From Planococcus shixiaomingii (GTDB lineage: Bacteria > Bacillota > Bacilli > Bacillales_A > Planococcaceae), in assembly GCF_030413615.1 (NCBI RefSeq), contig NZ_CP129236.1, positions 2,340,001 through 2,404,000 of the forward strand: DNA of 64,000 nucleotides, written 5' to 3'. The notes under the pieces are model-generated. The model had not been told where the DNA came from, made no database searches, and was given only the letters and a program-made list of their open reading frames with translations. Shown here one piece after another: positions 8,563 to 17,726 of the stretch; position 1 is the stretch's first letter; the number at the start of each line of letters is the position of its first letter. The position numbers and the translations under genes are program-made.

Positions 8563-9021
8563 ATCCCAACCACCTTTCTATTCGTTTATGATGCATCAGG
8601 CAAAGTGTCCGGTGTAATTCTCTTTATATCAAGTTTAATTTTGCAAAACAGCTGCGCTTGCCGCGAGCGAGCGCCAAGCCTCCTCGGACTGCGTCCTGTG
8701 GGGTCTCGGCTGTCTCGCTTTCCCGCAGGCGTCTCCGCTGTTTTGCTTCATATCTTTTTGAAAAATTTTAGAAGAAAGAGCGGAAGGCGGCGAAAACCCA
8801 TATGCTCCTGCATCGCTTCGCTAGCTTCGTCGCAAACGTAACGGCCGAATTCCTTTCGGCCATTACGCTTCCTGCGGGACCAGCGCGAGCTGAAGACACT
8901 GGACTGAGCAAAGCGAGGGAAGCGGCTGAAGCCGTGCCCGCGGAAAGCGTCCGCCTGGAGTGAGTTCTTCTGCTTTTCTTTAATTCAATAATTTTTGTTC
9001 AACTTATATAACAAAAAACTA
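8563..9021. other. 459-bp intergenic region dominated by a GC-rich repeat
   Basis: No credible gene is present. The centre is filled by the repeat cluster listed separately, including a TAACGGCCGAA / TTTCGGCCATTA palindrome at about 8839-8866. ORFs crossing it are not conserved coding sequence. An AT-rich imperfect inverted repeat around the asnS stop (about 8984-9026) might act as a weak terminator. The B. subtilis asnS-dnaD gap is much shorter as I recall it, so this looks like an insertion. Confidence 0.7.
8644..8962. repeat. GC-rich intergenic repeat, copy A (divergent pair)
   Basis: Two about 95-bp GC-rich units face away from each other. The minus-oriented unit (8644-8746) is bounded by CAAAACAGC / GCTGTTTTG, and the plus-oriented unit (about 8868-8962) runs from CCTGCGGGAC to CCCGCGGAAAGCG. 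Between them lies a module (about 8788-8850) containing TTTGCGACGAAGC and GCAGGAGCAT when read on the minus strand. Units of the same type occur at 33.9 and 48.0 kb. Read in unit orientation they share CCTGCGGGA at the start, a GAAGACCCC-like centre and CCCGCGGAAAGCG at the end. Confidence 0.85.
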
Positions 9022-10317
9022 TTATGGATAAAGACGGTTCAATAGACGCGGGAATGGAATGGATTCGCGTACATGTTCAGCTCCGCTGATCCATGCCACG
9101 GTACGTTCTAAGCCAAGTCCAAAGCCGGAATGTGGTACCGCTCCGTACTTGCTTAATTCCAAATACCAAGCATAAGCTTCTTCATCCAAGTTGTGTTCAT
9201 TGATGCGCTGTTTCATCAGATCGTAATCATAGATCCGTTCAGATCCACCGATGATTTCGCCGTAACCTTCAGGCGCGATCAAGTCAGCACATAGAACAAC
9301 ATCATCGCGTTCAGGGTGTGGCTGCATATAAAACGGTTTGATGCCGATTGGGTAATTGATGATGAATACCGGCATATCGTAGCTTTCAGCAATCGCCGTT
9401 TCGTGTGGCGCGCCGAAATCGTCGCCCCATTTGATATCGTCAAAGCCGTTGTCGTTCAACCATTTGATGGCATCATCGTATGAAATGCGCGGGAATGGTG
9501 CTTTTATTTTTTCAAGTTTCGATGTATCTCTTTCTAAACGCTCTAATTCCAATTTACAGTTTTTCAAAACCGATTGGACGATATGGGAAACAAACTGCTC
9601 TTGTACTTCTAAGCTTTCATCGTGTTCAACAAATGCCATTTCCGGTTCGATCATCCAGAATTCAATCAAGTGGCGGCGCGTTTTTGATTTTTCTGCACGG
9701 AATGTCGGACCGAATGAAAACACTTTTCCTAACGCCATTGCTGCAGCTTCCATATAAAGCTGGCCGGATTGCGACAAGAACGCGTCTTCATCAAAATATT
9801 TTGTAGCAAAAAGCTCTGAAGTGCCTTCAGGCGCAGAACCAGTCAAAATCGGTGGATCCACTTTGACAAATCCATTATCATTGAAGAATTCATATGTTGA
9901 ACGGATGATTTCGTTGCGGATTTTCATAATCGCATGCTGTTTTCTTGAACGCAGCCATAAGTGGCGGTTGTCCATCAAAAACTCGGTGCCGTGCTCTTTA
10001 GGAGTAATCGGGAAATCCGTTGCCACGTGGAGCACTTCGATACCCGTTACTTGCAACTCATAACCGAAAGCTGAACGTTCGTCTTCTTTCACTTCTCCCG
10101 TTACGTATAGCGATGTTTCTTGCGTCAAGCCTTTTGCAGTTGCAAACAGCTCTTCTCCCACTTCAGCTTTGACTACAACGCCTTGCACGAATCCTGTACC
10201 GTCGCGCAATTGAAGGAATGCGATTTTCCCGCTTGAGCGTTTGTTGGCCACCCAAGCTCCTAATTTAATTGTTTGTCCGTTATACTTTGCCATTTCAGCA
10301 ATAGTTATCTTTTTCAT
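9022..10317 (-). CDS. asnS: Asparaginyl-tRNA synthetase
   Basis: A 431-aa class IIb aminoacyl-tRNA synthetase. The N-terminal OB-fold anticodon-binding domain (about 10-110) includes [15 protein letters not shown]. The catalytic core carries motif 2 ([15 protein letters not shown]) and motif 3 ([12 protein letters not shown]). The ATG at 10317 (MKKITIAEM) has GGAGG 5 nt upstream; the longer frame would begin at a TTG inside that ribosome-binding site. It lies 25 bp downstream of aspB, so aspartate/asparagine supply and asparagine charging are co-transcribed, as in B. subtilis. Confidence 0.97.
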   Translation of the reverse strand: MKKITIAEMAKYNGQTIKLGAWVANKRSSGKIAFLQLRDGTGFVQGVVVKAEVGEELFATAKGLTQETSLYVTGEVKEDERSAFGYELQVTGIEVLHVATDFPITPKEHGTEFLMDNRHLWLRSRKQHAIMKIRNEIIRSTYEFFNDNGFVKVDPPILTGSAPEGTSELFATKYFDEDAFLSQSGQLYMEAAAMALGKVFSFGPTFRAEKSKTRRHLIEFWMIEPEMAFVEHDESLEVQEQFVSHIVQSVLKNCKLELERLERDTSKLEKIKAPFPRISYDDAIKWLNDNGFDDIKWGDDFGAPHETAIAESYDMPVFIINYPIGIKPFYMQPHPERDDVVLCADLIAPEGYGEIIGGSERIYDYDLMKQRINEHNLDEEAYAWYLELSKYGAVPHSGFGLGLERTVAWISGAEHVRESIPFPRLLNRLYP

Positions 10318-10342
10318 ACTAGCCTCCAAAAATATAATCTCC

Positions 10343-11533
10343 TCAGTCTTGCCATTTTGATTTTACGAATTGTTCGATGCGAGCTACCGCCTCAGTAAGT
10401 GCTTCAAGAGAAGTTGCATACGATAAACGGATTGTCCGAGGCGCACCGAAACCAGAACCTGGAATAACAGCAACGTTCGCTTCCGTCAGCAGCGCAGTAG
10501 CGAAATCATCCACTGAAGCGTACCCGGTTTTTTGAGCTGCTTCTGCCACATCCGGCAGCAAATAAAATGCGCCTTCCGGACGAATGACGTTGAAGCCTGG
10601 AATGGCCGCCACTTTAGGGAAGATGCTTTCTAGCCGCGCTTCAAATGCTTGGCGCATTTCTTCCACTGTATCTTGTGGTCCGTTATAGGCTTCAATTGCC
10701 GCGTATTGGGAAGTCGTCGTCGGGTTTGATGTTGAATGGCTTGCCAAATCGGTCATCGCTTTAATGATAGTGGAATCTCCAGCTGCATAGCCGATGCGCC
10801 ATCCCGTCATGGAATGAGACTTTGAAACCCCATTGATGACGATGGTGCGTTTTTTTGCGTCTTCCGATAGTTCCGCCACTGAGGTATGGAGAGCTTTACC
10901 ATAAATCAACTTCTCGTAAATTTCATCAGAAATGATCAGGATATCCTTTTCCCGGCAAACTTCTGCCAGTTCAGCCAACTCCTCCTTTGTATACAGCATG
11001 CCTGTCGGATTGCTTGGAGAATTGATGATTACCGCTTTCGTCCGTTCAGTTATCGCATTCCTCAACTGTTCAGCAGTTACTTTATAAGCTTGGCTGGATG
11101 TCGCTTCTATGTATACCGGAACTCCTTGCGCCAACTTCACTTGTTCTGGATAGCTGACCCAATAAGGAATCGGAATGATGACTTCATCGCCTTCATTCAG
11201 CAAAACTTGAAACAGAGTGTATAACACATGTTTTGCGCCGACGCCAACCATGATTTCTTTCGGCTCGTAAGCTAAATTCTGATCCTGTTGCAGCTTATTG
11301 ATGATCGCTTCTTTTAAAGCAGGCAAGCCGCCTGATGGTGTATATTTTGTTTTACCATCTTTCATCGACTGGTAGGCGGCAGCTAAAATATTTTCCGGGG
11401 TATTATAATCCGGTTCGCCTGCTCCTAGTCCGATGACATCAACTCCAGAAGCTTTCAGTTCGTTCGCTTTTGCTGTAATCGCTAAAGTTGTTGAAGGTGT
11501 TAAAGTCTGGACACGTTCTGCTAAATTAAACAA
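10343..11533 (-). CDS. aspB: Aspartate aminotransferase (class I PLP-dependent)
   Basis: A 396-aa PLP enzyme interconverting aspartate/2-oxoglutarate and oxaloacetate/glutamate. It shows the Bacillus-type AspB N-terminus [35 protein letters not shown], and the PLP-lysine K238 in the segment [15 protein letters not shown], with R near the C-terminus in [10 protein letters not shown]. The start is TTG at 11533 with AAGGG upstream; no ATG fits the conserved N-terminus. Its neighbours are ypmB (16 bp upstream) and asnS. Confidence 0.95.
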   Translation of the reverse strand: MFNLAERVQTLTPSTTLAITAKANELKASGVDVIGLGAGEPDYNTPENILAAAYQSMKDGKTKYTPSGGLPALKEAIINKLQQDQNLAYEPKEIMVGVGAKHVLYTLFQVLLNEGDEVIIPIPYWVSYPEQVKLAQGVPVYIEATSSQAYKVTAEQLRNAITERTKAVIINSPSNPTGMLYTKEELAELAEVCREKDILIISDEIYEKLIYGKALHTSVAELSEDAKKRTIVINGVSKSHSMTGWRIGYAAGDSTIIKAMTDLASHSTSNPTTTSQYAAIEAYNGPQDTVEEMRQAFEARLESIFPKVAAIPGFNVIRPEGAFYLLPDVAEAAQKTGYASVDDFATALLTEANVAVIPGSGFGAPRTIRLSYATSLEALTEAVARIEQFVKSKWQD

Positions 11534-11548
11534 ATATTATCAGCCCTT

Positions 11549-12025
11549 TCACAAATTCAAAATGCGTTTCCACCAAGTTCCATCTTTTGCCAGAATGTAG
11601 ACATAATTTAATTGATCTTCTTCATTTATAAAAGCGATTTCCCATACTGGGCCTTCGCTTTCCATTCCTAACTTTGTATGCAAAATATCTTTGACTTTCA
11701 TTTCTTTCAGCGCAATTCCACGAGCTTCTTGAGCCGTCACTTTATCTTCAAGATTGATCGTTTCTATTTTATCGTTTTCTGCAGGAACAAATGCCGCTTT
11801 TGCCTTGCCTTCTGCGTCCGTCCCGATAACTGTGACAGAAGTTTGCTTGTTTGAATAGACGTATGCCCGGTCAATTTCAGAAAGCAGATTCTCACTTTCC
11901 ACCCGATCGATCGCCTGTTTTTCAACAGCAGAAAAAGGTTTGTTGCCGACTACGATAATCACTATCATCAATACGACCGCTAAAAAAGAAAGAAAACCTA
12001 AAATAAACGTAATCCATTGTTTCAT
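11549..12025 (-). CDS. ypmB: YpmB-like membrane-anchored protein (DUF5590)
   Basis: A 158-aa protein with an uncleaved N-terminal membrane anchor (about residues 5-28), followed by an extracytoplasmic domain of PepSY-like character ending in VYILAKDGTWWKRIL. The family has no established biochemical role; PepSY-like domains are often linked to inhibiting secreted peptidases, which is only an inference here. It lies between ypmA and aspB as in B. subtilis, and probably belongs to the same transcript as aspB-asnS. Confidence 0.82.
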   Translation of the reverse strand: MKQWITFILGFLSFLAVVLMIVIIVVGNKPFSAVEKQAIDRVESENLLSEIDRAYVYSNKQTSVTVIGTDAEGKAKAAFVPAENDKIETINLEDKVTAQEARGIALKEMKVKDILHTKLGMESEGPVWEIAFINEEDQLNYVYILAKDGTWWKRILNL

Positions 12026-12033
12026 CCGATCAC

Positions 12034-12204
12034 CTAAGTCTTATAAATTGTGAAAACTGCTTTTGTCGGGTCATCCTTATCAAGCGCCAAGCCAAACATT
12101 AAGTTATTGTGTTTCAATGTCCGGTTCAAAGCGTCAACCACTTTATACAAATCTGCTTGATACGTGACATTTACAGTAGAAAGCACTTCGATTTTGGATT
12201 CCAT
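12034..12204 (-). CDS. ypmA: YpmA family small protein (DUF4264)
   Basis: A 56-aa protein, MESKIEVLSTV..., that matches the short B. subtilis YpmA almost end to end (LMFGLALDKDD, AVFTIYKT). Function is unknown. The open frame extends 47 codons upstream toward dinG, but the internal ATG at 12204 has a strong GAAGGGAAGG ribosome-binding site and gives the family length, so the extension is rejected. It lies between dinG and ypmB. Confidence 0.88.
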   Translation of the reverse strand: MESKIEVLSTVNVTYQADLYKVVDALNRTLKHNNLMFGLALDKDDPTKAVFTIYKT

Positions 12205-12319
12205 GTATGCGACCTTCCCTTCACTAATTCGCCTGTTGATAAGCTCAAAAGCCGTGAGTCCGACTCTCCAGCGGTTGCTGGGAATGTCTTGCTCACTCGC
12301 TTTTAACCTTGCTAAACTA

Positions 12320-15079
12320 TCATTGCTTATTATACCAATCTTCAATATCCGTTACCATCTTTTCTAAGGACACTTTTGATACTTTCACTTTTGGCAAGGC
12401 GCTCAAAAATTCTTTGCCATACGACTTCGTCTCGATCCGGCGATCCAAAACGATGAACAATCCTTTATCATTTTTCGAGCGAATCAGCCGGCCAAATCCT
12501 TGGCGGAGCCTTAACACAGCTTCAGGCAAAGCATATTGAAGAAAAGGGTTCACCCCTTCTTTCGCAATCACTTCTGACCTCGCTTTAAAGATTGGTTCAT
12601 CCGGTGAAGTAAAGGGGAGTCTTACAACGACAACAGCCCTCAGTGCATCTCCCGGCACATCCACACCTTCCCAGAAACTATTGGTGCCAAACAACACGGA
12701 TTTTTGGAAACGCTGAAACGATTTTAACAACCGAAGACGGCTTCCTGAAGAAATGCCTTGCGCAAACAGCATATAATCCTCCAACAGCCCAGTGTCTTGA
12801 ATCAATTCAACCGTCTTGCGCAGCATATCCTGAGAAGTAAACAAGACAAAACAACGCCCTTCCGTCACAAGTACGGTTTGGATGACGGCATCGGCTACCG
12901 ACTCGATATAGTCACTTTGGGAAACTTGCTGAATATCCGGCATATCTTCGACAATAAACACACGGGCGCCTTGGTAAAAATCTTTTGGCGGCTCGAACTT
13001 AGTTATGGGTACACTATTTGGTATACCGAGCTGATTGACGATAAAGCGTTCGTTAGTAGGAACGCTCATCGTCCCCGACAGCCAAATGACCGCCTTTTGT
13101 CCGCGGACAGGCCCAATAACGTTTTCAACAAGAGACGTCACTTCAAAAGGCCTCTTGTAGAACGACAGGCTATTCGGCAAACTTCTCAAATCGCCTTCTA
13201 TCCAACTGACTTCGTCTGCCAGCGGAAAAACGAAAATTTCGCTGAATTCGACCGATTTCAGCATCATTTCTTCTGTCCAATAACGCCAATCGGTAATGAC
13301 GACCCGGTCATGAATCGATTTTTCCTTATGGCGTTCCGCTTTTTGCAGAATCAGCTGCGATAGATCGATCCACTCATTCAAATAACGCAGCATTTCAAAA
13401 AAGCGCTCTTTGTCAAATTGCAGTTCGCTAAGCAAAGAAGAGCATTTTTGATGTCGGCTGTTTCGGAATTTTTCCAAAAAGCTAGCCGACAGGATGCCAC
13501 TCACTTCATCAAACATTTCAACAAACTTGATGAATAACGATTCCAGTTTCAGCAATTCAGGAATTGTGGAAAATCCGGTGCGTTCTGCAACTTCATAAAG
13601 TTTACCGAAAAGCTGTTGTTCATCGTAAAGGCCCAGCTGACCGAATACATACTTCCATTGTGTATACACAAACGTTTTTTCGTGCTGGGCAACGGCAGCT
13701 TGGACAACTTGATGAGCTTCATCCCAAATATAAGCGCCCACATTTTCCAAAATAGTGGAATGGGGCATTCTGTAGTTCAGTAAAAAAGCGTGGTTCGTAA
13801 CAATTACATGCGCCTCTTTAGCTTCTTTTAAAGCATTCTCATAATAATCAAAGCGTTTTTCCTGCGGCGTCAACCTTCTCAAATGCGATCGGCGGATTTT
13901 ATCGATCAAAAACTGCCCGCCGCTTGATGCGTTCAATTCGTTCAAATCGCCTGTTTCTGTAGTGGTCAGCCAAATCAGCACTTGCATGATGGTAAAAGTT
14001 TCGTCATACGACTCATCGTCGCCTTGCAGCAATTCCATAAAACGCGTCAAGTCAATGTAATGCCCCAACCCTTTGATCAAAGCAATGCGAATCGGTTTCC
14101 CGATAATTTTTTCGACGATTTTCCCTTCATTTTGTACCAATTGATCTTGCAGATGGGTAGTATACGTACTGATGACTACCTGCTTCTTTTTCGCAAAGGC
14201 AAATTCTGCCGCTGGCAACAAATAGGCAATCGTCTTACCCATGCCGGTAGAAGCTTCAATAACCATTTCATCATTTTCCAAAAGAGTTTTTTGGATGGAC
14301 CCCATCATATCCAGCTGGCTTTGCCGAAGTTCGAAATTAGGAAATGCTTTTTCCATCCGGACTGCCCAGTCTCCCGTTAATAGTGGCTCTTCATCTATGC
14401 TCGCAACCTTATTCCTGATTTTTAAAGGAATGCCGTTAAAGCGCTCAAATGAATCGGGTTGTGCATTTCTCTTTTTCTGCATCAACTCAAAAACCAACCG
14501 GGACAAATCAGACTTTAACTGGAACGAACGTTTATGCAAAAAAGCCAACGTATCATAGGGAAGTTTTTCCATATCTTCTTTGGCTTGCAAAAATAGATGC
14601 GCTGTCGCAACTGCATCATCATCCGCCCGGTGTGCGCTTGTCAAAGGAATGCCAAGTTCCGCTGTAATGTCCTGCAATTTATAGCTGAATGCCGTTGGAT
14701 ACATCAGACGCGTCAGTTCGACGGTATCCATAGAGAGGCCGTGCCATTTCGGCATTCCGCTCCGCTTTAATTCAGCCTGCAGGAAATTCAGATCGAAGTT
14801 AGTATTATGTGCCACAAAAATGGCATCTTCTAATTTTTCAAAAATGGTTTCGGCATAAGTTTCAAAAGGTGATGCATCTGCCACATCTTTATCCGAAATG
14901 TTCGTCAAATCTTGAATGAACACCGGAATTTTTCTCCCTGGATTAATAAACTTTGTATATGTATCAACAATATCGCCATTTTCTATCGTCACAAGCGCTA
15001 TTTGAATAATCCGGTCACCTTTTGCAGGGGAATGGCCCGTTGTTTCGATATCGACAACGACATATTTTTGCATGTTCAT
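12320..15079 (-). CDS. dinG: DinG-type protein: DEDDh exonuclease fused to an XPD-like helicase domain
   Basis: A 919-aa protein. The N-terminal DEDDh 3'-5' exonuclease domain (about 1-170) starts VVVDIETTGHSPAKGD. The helicase portion has Walker A STGMGKT, motif II IWDEAHQ and a C-terminal motif VI region QGFGRLIRS. The region between Walker A and DEAH, which carries four Fe-S cysteines in E. coli DinG, has no cysteines here. That fits the Gram-positive DinG class, reported for S. aureus to act as an exonuclease rather than a helicase. The ATG at 15079 (MNMQKYVVV) follows AAGAGGGA; the 23 codons upstream are not conserved. Confidence 0.93.
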   Translation of the reverse strand: MNMQKYVVVDIETTGHSPAKGDRIIQIALVTIENGDIVDTYTKFINPGRKIPVFIQDLTNISDKDVADASPFETYAETIFEKLEDAIFVAHNTNFDLNFLQAELKRSGMPKWHGLSMDTVELTRLMYPTAFSYKLQDITAELGIPLTSAHRADDDAVATAHLFLQAKEDMEKLPYDTLAFLHKRSFQLKSDLSRLVFELMQKKRNAQPDSFERFNGIPLKIRNKVASIDEEPLLTGDWAVRMEKAFPNFELRQSQLDMMGSIQKTLLENDEMVIEASTGMGKTIAYLLPAAEFAFAKKKQVVISTYTTHLQDQLVQNEGKIVEKIIGKPIRIALIKGLGHYIDLTRFMELLQGDDESYDETFTIMQVLIWLTTTETGDLNELNASSGGQFLIDKIRRSHLRRLTPQEKRFDYYENALKEAKEAHVIVTNHAFLLNYRMPHSTILENVGAYIWDEAHQVVQAAVAQHEKTFVYTQWKYVFGQLGLYDEQQLFGKLYEVAERTGFSTIPELLKLESLFIKFVEMFDEVSGILSASFLEKFRNSRHQKCSSLLSELQFDKERFFEMLRYLNEWIDLSQLILQKAERHKEKSIHDRVVITDWRYWTEEMMLKSVEFSEIFVFPLADEVSWIEGDLRSLPNSLSFYKRPFEVTSLVENVIGPVRGQKAVIWLSGTMSVPTNERFIVNQLGIPNSVPITKFEPPKDFYQGARVFIVEDMPDIQQVSQSDYIESVADAVIQTVLVTEGRCFVLFTSQDMLRKTVELIQDTGLLEDYMLFAQGISSGSRLRLLKSFQRFQKSVLFGTNSFWEGVDVPGDALRAVVVVRLPFTSPDEPIFKARSEVIAKEGVNPFLQYALPEAVLRLRQGFGRLIRSKNDKGLFIVLDRRIETKSYGKEFLSALPKVKVSKVSLEKMVTDIEDWYNKQ

Positions 15080-15114
15080 CAAAATCCCTCTTTCTAAGGT
15101 GATACTCTCTTGAA

Positions 15115-15123
15115 ATTGTAACA
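15115..15123 (-). promoter_or_regulatory. Possible extended -10 promoter of dinG
   Basis: Read on the minus strand, TGT-TACAAT fits an extended -10 element about 36 nt before the dinG ATG. The -35 region is not convincing. Confidence 0.35.
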
Positions 15124-15265
15124 TATCCATCCGGTATCCGTCCTTCAACGGACAGATAAATCACACTGACTTAACGGCTTGCAACGGGAGCACAGAACAT
15201 GTCATAAAAATGGTGCGTTTCTTTGCCGCTGGGCAGTCGTCTCTGTTGTTCTATCTCGGCAGACA

Positions 15266-15291
15266 AATAAAAAAGCCTCCGCGGTGGAGGC
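15266..15291 (-). terminator. Rho-independent terminator after panD
   Basis: On the minus strand, GCCTCC-ACCGC-GGAGGC is followed by a T-rich run, directly after the panD stop. It separates the bshA-cca-birA-panCD unit from dinG. The rest of 15080-15297 shows nothing else recognisable. Confidence 0.9.
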
Positions 15292-15297
15292 CGTTGC

Positions 15298-15681
15298 TTA
15301 CATAATAGTCGCTTCCGGTTCGTAATTGATGATTTCCCGGATCGTATTGTCTTCGTTCATAATGCAGACGGTCGGTTTATGGCTCCGTGCATTTTCATCC
15401 ATGACATAGCCATATGTCAAAACAATGACGATGTCTCCTTTTTGCACAAGACGGGCAGCTGCGCCGTTGACACAAATAACGCCGCTTCCTCTTTCTCCTG
15501 CGATAATATACGTCTCAAAACGAGCGCCATTGTTGTTGTTTACTACATGTACTTTTTCGTTTGGCAGCATTCCTGCTGCGTCGAGCAAATCTTCATCAAT
15601 TGTAATACTGCCGACGTAATTCAGGTCAGCTTCTGTCACAGTAGCACGATGGAGTTTGGCGTTTAGCATCATTCTTAACAT
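15298..15681 (-). CDS. panD: Aspartate 1-decarboxylase precursor
   Basis: A 127-aa pyruvoyl enzyme that makes beta-alanine from L-aspartate for pantothenate and CoA synthesis. The self-processing site G24-S25 is visible in [17 protein letters not shown]25 becomes the pyruvoyl group. The [13 protein letters not shown] and [11 protein letters not shown] segments are family hallmarks, and length matches the family. It is 2 bp downstream of panC with an AAAGGGG ribosome-binding site overlapping the panC end. The partner gene panB, which normally precedes panC, is absent here. Confidence 0.97.
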   Translation of the reverse strand: MLRMMLNAKLHRATVTEADLNYVGSITIDEDLLDAAGMLPNEKVHVVNNNNGARFETYIIAGERGSGVICVNGAAARLVQKGDIVIVLTYGYVMDENARSHKPTVCIMNEDNTIREIINYEPEATIM

Positions 15682-15683
15682 TT

Positions 15684-16520
15684 TCAGATCCCCTTTAAAT
15701 TTATGATGACGTTATCAATCAAGCGCGCTTTTTCAAACTGTACAGCGAGCGCCAAAATGGCTTCGTCATGAAGTTCTTGTGTGAGCGTCGGATAATCATG
15801 CAATTCGATATAATCGATTTTTCCAGATACGTGTTCATTCAAATAATCAGTCATGGCCGGCAGCGGATTGTTGCCTTCAAGGACCAGTTGTTTGCCAAGC
15901 TGCAACGCTTTGTTTAAGTGCGGTGCTTCTTTTCGCTCAGTTTCACTTAAATAGACATTGCGAGAACTTTTGGCAAGTCCATCCGCTTCCCTAACCGTTT
16001 CCCCTCGGCGAATCGTTAACGGGAAATTGTAATCATCAACAAGCGATTCGATAATTGCTAGTTGCTGGGCATCTTTCTGGCCGAAATAAGCCCGGTCCGC
16101 TTCAGTTAAATGGAACAATTTAGTTACAACCTTCAAAACGCCGTCAAAATGGCCTGGACGCTTAGCTCCGCAAAGTACATCAGCTTGAGCGCCTGCCGAA
16201 ATCGCAATTTGCGTTTCGCGAGGATACATTTCCTCTACCGATGGAGCAAATATAATGTCCGTTCCTGCGGAAGCCGCCAATTGCTGGTCGCGTTCCAAAT
16301 CCCGCGGATAACGGTCAAAATCTTCATTTGGCCCGAATTGCGCAGGGTTCACGAAAATGCTCATGATCACTTTATCATTTTCATGTTTTGCTTTTTCAAC
16401 CAAGGACAGATGTCCTTCGTGAAGAAAGCCCATGGTCGCCACGAGACCGATCGTTTGTCCGGACTCTTTCATGTCGCGGACCCAGCTTTTCAAATCTTCA
16501 ACCGTTTCAATCGTTCGCAC
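15684..16520 (-). CDS. panC: Pantoate--beta-alanine ligase (pantothenate synthetase)
   Basis: A 278-aa nucleotidyltransferase-superfamily ligase that joins pantoate and beta-alanine with ATP. It shows the HIGH-like [42 protein letters not shown] and SSRNVYLS motifs. The GTG at 16520 was chosen because AAAGGAGAG lies 7 nt upstream and the family N-terminus aligns there. A TTG start nine codons upstream would place the ribosome-binding site inside the gene. The upstream gap contains a minus-strand terminator-like hairpin. Confidence 0.95.
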   Translation of the reverse strand: MRTIETVEDLKSWVRDMKESGQTIGLVATMGFLHEGHLSLVEKAKHENDKVIMSIFVNPAQFGPNEDFDRYPRDLERDQQLAASAGTDIIFAPSVEEMYPRETQIAISAGAQADVLCGAKRPGHFDGVLKVVTKLFHLTEADRAYFGQKDAQQLAIIESLVDDYNFPLTIRRGETVREADGLAKSSRNVYLSETERKEAPHLNKALQLGKQLVLEGNNPLPAMTDYLNEHVSGKIDYIELHDYPTLTQELHDEAILALAVQFEKARLIDNVIINLKGI

Positions 16521-16552
16521 TCTTTCTCTCTCCTTTGTTTGGAGCAAACCAT

Positions 16553-16586
16553 ATAAAAAGCCCTTCCGCCTAAAAAGGACAGAAGG
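16553..16586 (-). terminator. Terminator or attenuator-like hairpin upstream of panC
   Basis: On the minus strand, an imperfect CCTTCTGTCC / GGCGGAAGG stem is followed by GCTTTTTAT, between birA and panC. The transcript just before it contains GACAGG and CTGTCC segments that could form alternative pairings. It is either the birA terminator or a leader attenuator for panCD; the sequence does not decide which. Confidence 0.5.
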
Positions 16587-16742
16587 ACAGAAAAGTCAAT
16601 GTTGGTTTCCTCCGTCCCTGTCTAAAAGATCAAGGCAGAATTATAAAGTTTAAATTACTAGGATGGTTGTTGCCGGTGCAGTTCGCATGCGATACTGCCC
16701 GCTAAAAACACTATACCAGAACTGCTAAGAAAAAACCAAATA

Positions 16743-17726
16743 TCAATTTTGCATTTCAATATCGGCCGAATAAATGCCATGAAGCTTGCCGTCGGCCGTG
16801 CGCAATTGAAGAATCCCGTCATCGGTAATGCCCTCCGCGATGCCTTCGAGTGTTTCTTTTGCCATCCTGGCGCGTATCGGTTGTCCAATTGTGGAAGAAT
16901 AGCTTTCCCACATCAATTTTATGATTGCAAACCCTTGTTCAATATAGATATTTGTAAACTGTTCTATATGGAAAAGAAGAGCCCGGACCAGCTCCTGGCG
17001 GTTAACTTCTCTTCCACTGGCCATTTTTAATGAAGATGCAATCTCTTGTATTTCTGGACTGAAATCTTCCACTTCCTGATTGGCGTTAAGTCCTATGCCG
17101 ATGATCAACGCTTGGATGCCATCGGCGTCGGATTGTAACTCGGTCAAGATGCCGGTGCATTTTTTGCCATTTATTAAAATATCGTTCGGCCATTTGATTT
17201 CCGGCTTGAGCCCTGTCACTTCCTCAATAGCCCGCACTACCGCAACAGCTGCCACTAGTGTGAACTGCGGCGCTTTTTGCGGAACCACATCGGGACGCAA
17301 AATAATGCTCATCCATATTCCTTTTTGGGGTGCCGAATCCCATTTGCGTGCAAGTCTTCCGCGGCCTGCCGTTTGCGTCTCTGTCAGGACAACCGTTCCG
17401 TCTGCTGTACCTTCCTGTGCCAGTTTATGCGCAATAATCTGAGTGGATGGACACGACTCTATATATTCCATGACTTGCCCGATTCTTTTCGTTTTAAGCA
17501 GTGTCTGAATGGCAGTCGGCTCTAATGTATCCGGAATGCTTTTCAATATATACCCTCGTTTTTTTATGGATTCAATTTCGTATCCCTGGTCTTCAAGATC
17601 TTTAATATGCTTCCATACTGCTGTTCTTGAAATGCCGAACTCATCCGCCAGTTGCTGGCCAGAAAGGGCTTCTCCGCCGGCTTCGATCAATCGCTTCGCT
17701 AGTTTATGTCTGACGGTGATATTCAT
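16743..17726 (-). CDS. birA: Bifunctional biotin--protein ligase / biotin operon repressor BirA
   Basis: A 327-aa protein. The N-terminal winged helix (about residues 1-60, SGQQLADEFGISRTAVWKHI) binds biotin operators. The ligase domain has the biotinyl-AMP binding segment GRGRLARKW (121-129), KWPNDILING and the family C-terminal beta domain. It attaches biotin to acetyl-CoA carboxylase and represses biotin genes. The ATG at 17726 has AAAGGAATGG upstream and overlaps cca by 23 nt, so translation of the two is probably coupled. Confidence 0.96.
   Translation of the reverse strand: MNITVRHKLAKRLIEAGGEALSGQQLADEFGISRTAVWKHIKDLEDQGYEIESIKKRGYILKSIPDTLEPTAIQTLLKTKRIGQVMEYIESCPSTQIIAHKLAQEGTADGTVVLTETQTAGRGRLARKWDSAPQKGIWMSIILRPDVVPQKAPQFTLVAAVAVVRAIEEVTGLKPEIKWPNDILINGKKCTGILTELQSDADGIQALIIGIGLNANQEVEDFSPEIQEIASSLKMASGREVNRQELVRALLFHIEQFTNIYIEQGFAIIKLMWESYSSTIGQPIRARMAKETLEGIAEGITDDGILQLRTADGKLHGIYSADIEMQN

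Noticed and set aside
8305..8841. 178-aa plus-strand ORF crossing the dnaD 5' end and repeat copy A
   Set aside because: Antisense to dnaD and then into the repeat; no ribosome-binding site and no family-like pattern.
8984..9026. Strong terminator after asnS
   Set aside because: Only an imperfect AT-rich inverted repeat is present; too weak to call as a feature.
12205..12345. N-terminal extension of ypmA
   Set aside because: The internal ATG at 12204 has a strong ribosome-binding site and gives the exact family length; the extension runs into dinG.
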